Origin: an uncultured Eubacteriales bacterium
GTDB lineage: Bacteria; Bacillota; Clostridia; Christensenellales; Aristaeellaceae
DNA: 36,854 nt
Direction of reading: 5' to 3'
Assembly: GCA_900316415.1 (NCBI GenBank)
Contig: ONCV01000023.1
Coordinates: forward strand, 1 to 36,854
Below, piece by piece: positions 15,856 through 22,613 of the stretch; within the stretch, counting starts at the first letter, position 1, and each line of letters begins with the position of its first letter. A program made the translations under genes and the position numbers. The notes below the pieces were generated by a model. The model did not search any database, was not told the origin of the DNA, and saw only the letters and a program-made list of their open reading frames with translations.

Positions 15856-16077
15856 ATGAAAAACCTGAAGGAAGTGCCCGTGGGCGGAACGGCCCGGGTG
15901 GTGAAGATTCACGGCGAGGGCGCGGTGAAGCGGAGAATCATGGACATGGGCATCACCCGGGGCGTGGAGATCACGGTCCGCAAGGTGGCGCCGCTGGGCG
16001 ATCCCATCGAGATTACCGTGCGCGGATACGAGCTGTCGCTGCGCAAGGCGGACGCGGAAAGCATCGAAGTGGAATAA
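15856..16077 (+). CDS. feoA: FeoA domain protein 2
   Basis: The 73-residue FeoA domain reads LKEVPVGGTARVVKIHGEGA, VKRRIMDMGITRGVEITVRK, VAPLGDPIEITVRGYELSLR, KADAESIEVE. It has the RRIMDMGITRG and GDPIEI(T)VRGYELSLR motifs of standard FeoA, and so is the more typical of the two. The two feoA products are only weakly alike, so the duplication is old and they probably have separate roles at FeoB. A GGGAGGAACGGAA site precedes its ATG. It ends 54 bases before feoB. Iron control follows the operon promoter. Confidence 0.95.
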   Translation: MKNLKEVPVGGTARVVKIHGEGAVKRRIMDMGITRGVEITVRKVAPLGDPIEITVRGYELSLRKADAESIEVE

Positions 16078-16131
16078 CGGGGCGCCGGGCGACACCCGGG
16101 CGCTCCGGAAACAGAAGGACGGAGAGAAACA

Positions 16132-18594
16132 ATGGAGATCAGAATTGCCCTGGCAGGAAATCCGAACTGCGGCAAAACGACGCTGTTCAACGCGCTGACC
16201 GGCTCCAACCAGTTTGTGGGAAACTGGCCGGGAGTGACGGTGGAGAAGAAGGAAGGGCGGCTGAAGAAGCACGACGGCGTGATCATCACGGACCTTCCCG
16301 GAATTTACAGCCTGAGCCCCTATACGCTGGAAGAGGTGGTGGCCCGGAACTATCTGATCAACGAGCGGCCGGACGCGATCCTCAACATCATTGACGGCAC
16401 CAACCTGGAGCGGAACCTGTATCTGACCACGCAGCTGGTCGAGCTGGGGATTCCCGTGGTGGTCGCCATCAACATGATGGACGTGGTCAAGAAGAACGGC
16501 GACAAGCTGAACACCGCGGACCTGGCGAAGCAGCTGGGATGTCGGGTGATGGAGATCTCCGCCCTGAAGGGCAGCGGCGTGAACGAGGCGGCCGAGGAGG
16601 CCATCCGGGCGGCGAAGGAAACCAAAACCGTTCCGATGCACACCTTCTCCGGCCCCGTGGAGCACGCCCTGGCGCATATCGAGGAAGCCATCGTTCACGA
16701 CATGCCGGAGGAGCAGCAGCGCTGGTACGCCATCAAGGTGTTCGAGCGGGACGAGAAGGTGCTGGAGCAGCTGAAGATCCCGCCGGAAACCATGGAGCAT
16801 ATCGAGAAGGATATCGCCGCGGCGGAGCAGGAGCTGGACGACGACGCGGAGAGCATCATCACCAACGAGCGCTACGTGTATATCGCGACGGTCATCAAAT
16901 CCTGCTACCGCAAGCACAGCGCCGGCAGCCTGAGCACCTCGGACAAGATCGACAAGGTGGTCACGAACCGCTGGCTGGGCCTGCCGATCTTCGCGCTGGT
17001 GATGTTCGCGGTCTACTGGATCTCCATGGTGGCGGTGGGCACCCCGGCGACGGACTGGGCCAATGACGGCCTGTTCGGCGACGGCTTCCATCTCTTCGGA
17101 AACGGCGCCGCCCAGTACGAGGCCGCCGCGGAGCGCTACGGCGACACGGACGCGATCCTGGCAGCCTTCGCGGAGCAGTACGGCGTGGAGATCGGGGAAG
17201 AAAACCCGGAGGAAGCGGTGAAGACCCTGCTGGAGACGGTTCCGGCGGACGCCTCCGTGACCTACGTGACGCAGGATGAGGAAACGCTGCAGACCGAGGA
17301 GCATCCCGGCGCGGGCCGGGCGGAGCTGGAGGCCGCGGCGGCGGAGTTCCTGAGCACGGAGGAGGGCTACAAGACGGCGGCCGGCGCGCCGGATCCTGCG
17401 GACTACGGCACCTGGGTGCCCGGTATTCCGGTGCTGGCGGAAAAGGCCCTGAACCGGCTGAACACGGCGGACTGGCTGAAGGGCCTGGTGCTGGACGGCA
17501 TCATCGCCGGCGTGGGCGCCGTGCTGGGCTTCTTGCCCCAGATGCTGGTGCTGTTCTTCCTGCTGGCCTTCCTGGAGGCCTGCGGATACATGGCCCGGAT
17601 CGCCTTCGTGCTGGACCGGATCTTCCGGAAGTTCGGCCTGTCCGGCAAGTCCTTCATCCCCATGCTGATCGGCGTGGGCTGCGGCGTGCCGGGCATCATG
17701 GCCTCCCGCACCATTGAAAACGAGCGGGATCGCCGCATGACCATCATGACCACGACCTTCATCCCCTGCGGCGCGAAGGTTCCCTTCATCTCCATGATCG
17801 CCGGGGCCATCTTTGCCGGATCGCCCTGGGTCGCCACCAGCGCCTATTTCATCGGCATGACGGCCATCATCCTCAGCGGCATCATGCTGAAGAAGACGAA
17901 GCGCTTCGCCGGGGATCCCGCGCCCTTCGTCATGGAGCTGCCGGCCTATCACTGGCCGACGCTGCGCAACGTGCTCCGCTCCATGTGGGAGCGCGGCTGG
18001 AGCTTTATCAAGAAGGCGGGAACGATCATCCTGCTCTCCACGATCCTGGTCTGGTTCCTGAGCCGCTTCGGCTGGGCGGACGGCGCCTTCCGGATGCTGG
18101 AGGAAGAGGAACTGCAGTATTCCATCCTGGCGCGGTTCGGCAGCCTCATCGCCTGGATCTTCGCGCCGCTGGGCTTCGGCACGTGGCAGGCCACCGTGGC
18201 CTCCCTGACGGGACTGTTGGCCAAGGAGAACATCGTGGGCACCATGGGCATCCTGTACGGCGGCACCGAGACCTACGCGAACCTGGCGAATGCCTTCACC
18301 GGCATCTCCGCCTATTCCTTCCTGGTGTTCAACCTGCTGTGCGCCCCCTGCTTCGCGGCCATCGGCGCCATCCGGCGGGAGATGAACAACGCGGGCTGGA
18401 CCTGGTTTGCCATCGGATATCAGACCGCCTTCGCCTACGCGGTGAGCCTGATGATCTATCAGTTCGGCGGGCTGTTTACCGGAACCGCGAACGTGATCGG
18501 CGTGATCGCCGCGCTGGCGGTGCTGGCCGGAATGATCTACATGCTCTTCTTCCGGAAGTATCAGGAAGCCACGAAGCTGACCCGAAAGGTGTGA
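16132..18594 (+). CDS. feoB: Ferrous iron transport protein B
   Basis: The 820-residue FeoB imports Fe(II) through the cytoplasmic membrane. The N-terminal GTPase domain shows G1 GNPNCGKT (9-16), G2 around T36 (WPGVTVEKKEG), G3 DLPG (54-57) and G4 NMMD (about 114). A helical guanine-dissociation-inhibitor-like region follows to about 290. The membrane part holds the two Gate regions with the conserved Cys motifs FIPCGAKVPFI and LLCAPCFAAIGAI. Odd: between the first and second membrane helices lies a roughly 125-residue acidic, Ala/Glu-rich insertion (about 303-430; YEAAAERYGDTDAILAAFAE and onward) predicted outside the cell. Typical FeoB proteins have a short loop there. RBS AAGGACGGAGA precedes the ATG. 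Function and operon position are certain; the role of the insertion is unknown. Confidence 0.97.
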   Translation: MEIRIALAGNPNCGKTTLFNALTGSNQFVGNWPGVTVEKKEGRLKKHDGVIITDLPGIYSLSPYTLEEVVARNYLINERPDAILNIIDGTNLERNLYLTTQLVELGIPVVVAINMMDVVKKNGDKLNTADLAKQLGCRVMEISALKGSGVNEAAEEAIRAAKETKTVPMHTFSGPVEHALAHIEEAIVHDMPEEQQRWYAIKVFERDEKVLEQLKIPPETMEHIEKDIAAAEQELDDDAESIITNERYVYIATVIKSCYRKHSAGSLSTSDKIDKVVTNRWLGLPIFALVMFAVYWISMVAVGTPATDWANDGLFGDGFHLFGNGAAQYEAAAERYGDTDAILAAFAEQYGVEIGEENPEEAVKTLLETVPADASVTYVTQDEETLQTEEHPGAGRAELEAAAAEFLSTEEGYKTAAGAPDPADYGTWVPGIPVLAEKALNRLNTADWLKGLVLDGIIAGVGAVLGFLPQMLVLFFLLAFLEACGYMARIAFVLDRIFRKFGLSGKSFIPMLIGVGCGVPGIMASRTIENERDRRMTIMTTTFIPCGAKVPFISMIAGAIFAGSPWVATSAYFIGMTAIILSGIMLKKTKRFAGDPAPFVMELPAYHWPTLRNVLRSMWERGWSFIKKAGTIILLSTILVWFLSRFGWADGAFRMLEEEELQYSILARFGSLIAWIFAPLGFGTWQATVASLTGLLAKENIVGTMGILYGGTETYANLANAFTGISAYSFLVFNLLCAPCFAAIGAIRREMNNAGWTWFAIGYQTAFAYAVSLMIYQFGGLFTGTANVIGVIAALAVLAGMIYMLFFRKYQEATKLTRKV

Positions 18595-18598
18595 TTCC

Positions 18599-18802
18599 AT
18601 GCTTCAGATGCTCAGGGACAACGCGGGGAACCTTCTGGTGATCCTGGTCCTGGCGGCGGCGGCGGCGGGCGCCGTTCTCCAGCTGCGAAGGGACCGGAAG
18701 CGCGGAAAAAGCTCCTGCGGCGGCAGCTGCGGAAGCTGCGGGGCCTGCGGAAGCTGCGGGGCGTGCAGCGCCTGCGGCGCGGGCCGGAAGGAACCAAAAT
18801 AA
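18599..18802 (+). CDS. FeoB-associated Cys-rich membrane protein
   Basis: The 67-residue protein has one membrane helix (about 10-27; NLLVILVLAAAAAGAVLQL), a basic stretch (RRDRKRGK) and a tail in which CG or CS/CA repeats give seven cysteines in about 22 residues (SCGGSCGSCGACGSCGACSA). This is the pattern of the FeoB-associated Cys-rich family, which always sits next to feoB in Clostridia and may bind or hand over iron; the mechanism is not established. It starts 4 bases after the feoB stop with AAAGGTG as RBS. Here the tail is unusually regular (a C-x-x-C ladder), so it could hold several metal ions or a cluster. Confidence 0.9.
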   Translation: MLQMLRDNAGNLLVILVLAAAAAGAVLQLRRDRKRGKSSCGGSCGSCGACGSCGACSACGAGRKEPK

Positions 18803-18807
18803 AAAGG

Positions 18808-18839
18808 AACCCGGCGGGGTGAAGGCTCCGCCGGGTTTT
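18808..18839. terminator. Bidirectional terminator between feo and ribU
   Basis: AACCCGGCGG (18808-18817) pairs with CCGCCGGGTT (18828-18837) and is followed by TTTT on the plus strand and by CCTTTTTATTTT on the minus strand. It serves both convergent units. Confidence 0.9.
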
Positions 18840-18881
18840 GGCATTCCCCGGGCCGCGCTGGGGCCGGAGGGAAGGAACGGA

Positions 18882-19475
18882 TTACCGCCGCTTCGCGTGC
18901 AGCAGGGGGGACAGGGGCTTGTAGATCAGCCCGGTGACCGCGCTGAGCACCGCCCCCTTGAGCAGGTTGAACGGGGCAGTGATGAGCAGCAGCAGCTTCC
19001 ACTCGCTGTCGATGCCGCCCACATGGGCGAACTGCAGGATCCCCTCCATGTCCATATGATAGGCGCCCATGTAGAAGGGCAGCATGATGTACTTGTTGGC
19101 CAGGACGGAGACCGCCGCCATGCACAGCGTTCCCACGGCCATGCCGGTCAGCGCGCTCCGGCGCGTCTTGTTTCGGTGATAGATCAGCGCCGCCGGAACC
19201 ACCAGGGCCGCGCCCATGAGGAAATCCGCCAGCTCGCCGACGCCGGCGCTGGAGGAATGCAGGAGCCCGATGGCGCTCTTCAGCGCCAGAATCACGATTC
19301 CCGCCGCCGGCCCCATGGAGAAGGCGCCGAGGAGCACGGGAATGTTGCTCAGGTCCAGCTTGTAGAACGCCACCACCGGGATCTCGATCAGAAACAGGAT
19401 GGACGCCGCCGCGGCCAGGATGGCCATGCGGGTCAGGTTCGGGGTGGAGAAGAGACGGGGTTTCCGCTGGGTCAT
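18882..19475 (-). CDS. ribU: ECF transporter S component, riboflavin-specific (RibU-like)
   Basis: The 197-residue membrane protein has about six helices. It contains FLIEIPVVAFYKLDLSNIPV and LLGAFSMGPAAGIVILALKS, the conserved stretch of RibU proteins around the riboflavin pocket, and ends in a cytoplasmic basic tail. It binds riboflavin with high affinity and works with the shared EcfA/EcfT energising module, which is encoded elsewhere. The ATG at 19475 has GGGAGGTAATTTCC upstream. An FMN riboswitch precedes it, making the substrate call firm. Start choice: a longer in-frame frame reaches into the riboswitch expression platform and is rejected. Confidence 0.93.
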   Translation of the reverse strand: MTQRKPRLFSTPNLTRMAILAAAASILFLIEIPVVAFYKLDLSNIPVLLGAFSMGPAAGIVILALKSAIGLLHSSSAGVGELADFLMGAALVVPAALIYHRNKTRRSALTGMAVGTLCMAAVSVLANKYIMLPFYMGAYHMDMEGILQFAHVGGIDSEWKLLLLITAPFNLLKGAVLSAVTGLIYKPLSPLLHAKRR

Positions 19476-19502
19476 GGAAATTACCTCCCTTGATAAGGCA
19501 AA

Positions 19503-19698
19503 CGCCCCTGAAAGCACTTCGCTTTCAGGGGCGGAAACGATTCCTGCTCATCACAGGGGGCAACCGATCCGTTCTTCTCTCATCCAGACTGTGACTGTCG
19601 GCATCGGAATTTCACCGATTCGGCCGGGCGGGGGATCCGCTCGGTTCGCGGGCTGTGACCGCCGGTAGGGAATTTCACCCAACCCCGAAGAAGCTCTC
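19503..19698 (-). promoter_or_regulatory. FMN riboswitch (RFN element) controlling ribU
   Basis: Reading leftwards the leader has the hallmarks of the RFN element: CTTCGGGGTTGGGTGAAATT near 19690, CCGGCGGTCACAGCCCGCGA further on, then GGTGAAATTCCGATGCCGAC, and at the 3' end ACAGTCTGGATGAGAGAAGA near 19575. The outer helix pairs GAGCTTCTTC with GAGAGAAGAA-type bases. The expression platform is a perfect 13-bp hairpin (19515-19503 with 19533-19521, 5-base loop) followed by GTTTGCCTT, a terminator with a short T-run, lying just before the RBS. When FMN is abundant the aptamer should favour this terminator. Confidence 0.95.
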
Positions 19699-19723
19699 AG
19701 CGGCATACGCCGGATTCGGGGTC

Positions 19724-19752
19724 ATTATAATCGCCGCCGGCAGGAACGTCAA
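19724..19752 (-). promoter_or_regulatory. ribU promoter
   Basis: On the minus strand TTGACG (19752-19747), a 17-base spacer and TATAAT (19729-19724). It lies directly upstream of the FMN aptamer. Confidence 0.88.
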
Positions 19753-19809
19753 GCCCGGACGGAGAATTTCTGATTCGGTTCATTTTAAGATCCCCGGAAG
19801 GAGAATCCG

Positions 19810-20505
19810 ATGAGAATCATCTTTGTGAGACACGGGGAGCCGAATTACGCGCTGGACTGCCTGACCGAGGAAGGAAAGCGCCAGGCGGCGGCCGCCGCCC
19901 GCCGGCTCCGGAAGGAAGGCATCACCGAAATCTATACCTCCCCCTGCGGCCGCGCCGCGGAGACCGCGTCCTATACGGCCCGGCTGCTGAATCTGCCGGT
20001 GACGACGCTGGATTACATGCACGAGATCGCCTGGGGCGGGGAGGGCATCCCCTGGGACGGGCATCCCTGGACGCTGGGGGATCTGATGCTGCAGGAGGGC
20101 TTCGACTTTCAGGGCGGGGACTGGCGGAAGCATCCCTACTTTGACGGCAATATCGCCACGGAATACGAGGAGCGGATCGGCCGGGAGATCGACGCGTTCC
20201 TGGCCGGGCAGGGATACCGGCATGAGGGCCTCCGGTACCTGTGCGAAACGGACCGGGAGAAGACCATCGCCCTCTTCAGCCACGGGGGCTCGGGGGCCTG
20301 CGCGCTGGGGCATCTGATGCAGCTGCCCTTTCCCTATGTCTGCTCCGTGATGCCCTATGACTTTACCTCCATTATCATCCTGAACTTCCCGGTCCGGAAG
20401 GGGAAATGGGTTTTCCCCCGGCTGGAGCTGTTCAACGATATCGCCCATATTCAGGGCAGCGCCGCAGGCCCCGTGCTGCAGCAGGTTTCGGAGAAGCCGG
20501 TCTGA
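19810..20505 (+). CDS. Histidine phosphatase family protein
   Basis: The 231-residue protein has the phosphoglycerate-mutase-like fold. Catalytic motifs: VRHGEPNYAL (H8 as phospho-acceptor, R7), SPCGRAAETA (the second Arg), and FSHGGSGACAL (the second His). It would hydrolyse a phosphate ester in the cytoplasm; substrates of this family range from sugar phosphates to cofactor intermediates and cannot be told from sequence. It is 19 bases after AAGGAGAA and about 75 bases from the ribU promoter, which it faces away from. The next two genes follow in the same direction, but with separate RBSs and 37-48-base gaps, so they may or may not be co-transcribed. An apparent promoter was not clear. Confidence 0.88.
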   Translation: MRIIFVRHGEPNYALDCLTEEGKRQAAAAARRLRKEGITEIYTSPCGRAAETASYTARLLNLPVTTLDYMHEIAWGGEGIPWDGHPWTLGDLMLQEGFDFQGGDWRKHPYFDGNIATEYEERIGREIDAFLAGQGYRHEGLRYLCETDREKTIALFSHGGSGACALGHLMQLPFPYVCSVMPYDFTSIIILNFPVRKGKWVFPRLELFNDIAHIQGSAAGPVLQQVSEKPV

Positions 20506-20542
20506 CGGGGCGGGAAGGCACGGAAAGGAAGTGCGGTCAGGG

Positions 20543-21325
20543 ATGGAGAACGGCCCGGTGAACCCGGCGCGGCGCTTTTCGCCCGCCGAGCAGAGGGTAT
20601 ATGCCGTGATCGCCCGGGAGGACGGCATCAAGGCGCGGGAAATCAGCCGGCGGCTGGGCATCGACCGGACGGAAATCAACCGGCTGCTGGTGTCCTCGGC
20701 GCTGATGCGGGAGCTGTGCTATCAGGACCGGGATTACGGCTGGCACGCGCTGATCCGCCAGGCGTATCCCCACGAGGGACTGTACGAGTTTTCCGGCTGG
20801 TACGGCACGGCGGCGGAGTTCGAGCGGCAGGGGGAGGCCGAATGGCTGGCCCAGCTGGAGGAGGGCTGCCGGCGGGTGGGAAGGAACCTGAACGACACCC
20901 GGGGACTGCTCCATTCCTTCCGGGATTGCCGGAATACCATGGCCGGCCTGTTCCGTGACCTGCGGGACATGATGGACCGGCCCTTCGGGGACTGGGAGCT
21001 GGCCTTCGAGCTGCGGCTGAACCGGGCCCGGTATATCCGGATCTATACGGATGTGCTGCTGATCGCGGGAAGCAAGGCCTTCTCCCTGGAATTCAAGATG
21101 AAGGACCGGATCGACCCGGATGAGGTGTATCAGGCGGCGAAATACGTGCCCTATCTGGAGATCGTCCTGGGAAGCCGGATCGATGTGATTCCGGCTCTGG
21201 TGCTGACCGGAACGCGGGAGCTGTTCGAATACGCGCCACTGGCCGGGACGGAGTTCGAGATTCCGGTCTGCTCGGGGGATATGCTGTTCAACGTGCTGAA
21301 TGAATATCTGGGCTTTCTGGCCTGA
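20543..21325 (+). CDS. HTH protein with a PD-(D/E)XK nuclease-like C-terminal domain
   Basis: The 260-residue protein has an N-terminal winged helix (about 12-70; FSPAEQRVYAVIAREDGIKA, REISRRLGIDRTEINRLLVS). A middle region follows, then a segment with the PD-(D/E)XK signature: an Asp in IYTDVLLIAGS, then FSLEFKMKD (E-x-K) about 12 residues on, and an AAKYVPYLEIVLGSR helix like the QxxxY motif of RecB-type nucleases. It thus looks like a DNA-binding nuclease or a repurposed version. I know no named family for the whole protein. ATG at 20543 (RBS AAAGGAA, 12 bases) is preferred to a GTG at 20531 that abuts the RBS. It may belong to defence or repair, which is a guess. Confidence 0.65.
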   Translation: MENGPVNPARRFSPAEQRVYAVIAREDGIKAREISRRLGIDRTEINRLLVSSALMRELCYQDRDYGWHALIRQAYPHEGLYEFSGWYGTAAEFERQGEAEWLAQLEEGCRRVGRNLNDTRGLLHSFRDCRNTMAGLFRDLRDMMDRPFGDWELAFELRLNRARYIRIYTDVLLIAGSKAFSLEFKMKDRIDPDEVYQAAKYVPYLEIVLGSRIDVIPALVLTGTRELFEYAPLAGTEFEIPVCSGDMLFNVLNEYLGFLA

Positions 21326-21373
21326 AGGCCCTGAATCAATGGATCACGGATCAGAAAGGAAGGGGATTCTGAC

Positions 21374-22312
21374 ATGAAAACGCGCGAATTCCGTTTTCCG
21401 TCCGCCACGGGAACGGGGGAGATCTTTGCCGGGGTGTATCTGCCGGAGGGGCCTGCGGAGGCGGTGCTGGTGATTCATCACGGCATGGCCGAGCATCAGA
21501 AGCGGTATCGGCCGTTTCTCGAGTTCCTGACGGAGCACGGCGTCTGCTGCTATATGCACGACATGGCCAACCACGGCGCCTCCAACCGGGATAGGACGGA
21601 GACGGGCTGGTTCGGGGAGAAGGACGGATGGAAGGGGCTGGTGACGGATTTCCGGACCGTGATCCAGCGGGCCGGCGCGGAAAACCCGGGGCTGCCGCTC
21701 TTCGTCATGGGGCATTCCATGGGCTCCTTTATCTGCCGGGCGTACTGCAGCGCCTATCCGGAGGATCCCTGCGCTGGCGCCATCTTCATGGGAACAGGCG
21801 GCCCCAACCCCGCCGCCGGGGCGGGGAAGGCCATGGCCAGCCTGATCGGCGCCCTCCGGGGAAAGAAGCACAAGAGCGAACTCCTGAACAAAATGGCCTT
21901 CGGGAGCTACAATCAGCGGTTTGAGGGCCGGACCGCCTTCGACTGGCTGACGCGGGATCGGGAGATCGTGGACCGGTATATCGCGGATCCCTACTGCGGG
22001 TTCCTGTTCACCGTGCAGGGCATGCATGACCTGGTCAGCGTCAACGCCCTGGTCAATCAGCCAGACTGGGCGGAGAAGGTGGCGAAAAAGCTGCCGATCC
22101 TGCTGATCAGCGGGGAGGAGGATCCGGTGGGCGGCTACGGCCAGGGCGTTCGCCAGGTGGCGGAGATGCTGAAGAAGACCGGGCATGACGCGGTGACGCT
22201 GCATCTGTATCCGGGCTGCCGCCATGAGATCCTGAACGAGACCAACCGGGAGGACGTGATGCGGGATCTGCTGGACTGGCTGCGGAAGGCGCAGGCAGGC
22301 GCGGGGCGGTAA
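21374..22312 (+). CDS. Alpha/beta hydrolase (monoacylglycerol lipase/lysophospholipase-like)
   Basis: The 312-residue protein belongs to the serine-aminopeptidase-like (Hydrolase_4) branch. Evidence: the oxyanion region VIHHGMAEHQKRYRPFLEFL, the nucleophile elbow GHSMGS, an acidic residue in LLISGEEDPVGGYGQGV, and the last His in YPGCRHEILNE. It hydrolyses ester bonds of lipids or small esters, in the cytoplasm because no signal peptide is present. RBS AAGGAAGGGG precedes the ATG. It is the last gene before the first composite repeat (22368-22536), whose GC-rich hairpin at 22381-22411 probably serves as its terminator. Confidence 0.9.
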   Translation: MKTREFRFPSATGTGEIFAGVYLPEGPAEAVLVIHHGMAEHQKRYRPFLEFLTEHGVCCYMHDMANHGASNRDRTETGWFGEKDGWKGLVTDFRTVIQRAGAENPGLPLFVMGHSMGSFICRAYCSAYPEDPCAGAIFMGTGGPNPAAGAGKAMASLIGALRGKKHKSELLNKMAFGSYNQRFEGRTAFDWLTRDREIVDRYIADPYCGFLFTVQGMHDLVSVNALVNQPDWAEKVAKKLPILLISGEEDPVGGYGQGVRQVAEMLKKTGHDAVTLHLYPGCRHEILNETNREDVMRDLLDWLRKAQAGAGR

Positions 22313-22367
22313 CCGCGGCAATGAATTCAGGGAAGGACGGGTTCTTTCCGGAATCCGGAACAGGAGA

Positions 22368-22536
22368 CAGGAAATGAAAGCGGGGACGGCTCTTCGGATG
22401 AGCCGTCCCCGTTTCGCTGCGGGACTGGATCCTGTGAAATGTGCAGGAAAGACGAACGAAAAGTGGAACGAAAAAGACCGTCCCTCCGTTCCAAAAAGTG
22501 GAACGAAAAGACCGTCCCTCCGTTCCTCCGTTCCAC
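22368..22536 (+). repeat. Composite repeat A: GC hairpin plus two GGAACG-type repeat copies
   Basis: The left part has an 11-12-bp hairpin, GGGGACGGCTC (22382-22392) against GAGCCGTCCCC (22400-22410), followed by GTTTCG; it may terminate the upstream lipase gene. After about 50 bases come two hairpin-repeat copies: 22463-22492 (GTGGAACG, core AAAAAGACCGTCCCTC, CGTTCC) and 22498-22536, whose 3' arm is duplicated (CGTTCC then CGTTCCAC). The promoter of the giant surface gene begins 10 bases later. The left arm (GGGACGG) can pair with the repeat core (CCGTCCC), so alternative foldings are possible. Confidence 0.85.
22381..22414 (+). terminator. Hairpin terminator of the alpha/beta hydrolase gene
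   Basis: CGGGGACGGCTC (22381-22392) pairs with GAGCCGTCCCCG (22400-22411) over a 7-base loop, followed by GTTTCG. The T-run is short, so efficiency may be partial. Confidence 0.6.
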
Positions 22537-22546
22537 ACGCAAAGTA

Positions 22547-22575
22547 TTGCGTTTCAGATTCGGAATGATTATAAT
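22547..22575 (+). promoter_or_regulatory. Promoter of the giant surface protein
   Basis: TTGCGT (22547-22552), a 17-base spacer and TATAAT (22570-22575). The closest repeat arm ends at 22536. Transcription should begin about 30 bases before the ATG at 22614. Confidence 0.8.
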
Positions 22576-22613
22576 ACAATACAATATTTGGTATACGGAG
22601 ACGGGGAGAGAGA

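Noticed and set aside
15571..18600. A roughly 1000-codon open frame on the minus strand opposite feoB
   Set aside because: It is the shadow of the GC-rich feoB frame, is rich in His, Gln, Arg and Gly, and lacks a start with an RBS. Similar long antisense frames at 13180-14961, 8629-9972 and 33201-34910 were rejected for the same reason.
22313..22613. Recurring peptide-like patterns (RDGLFRS, SPLSFPVP) in minus-strand frames at composite elements
   Set aside because: They follow from DNA similarity of the repeats; the frames are short, have no RBS and are not conserved in phase.
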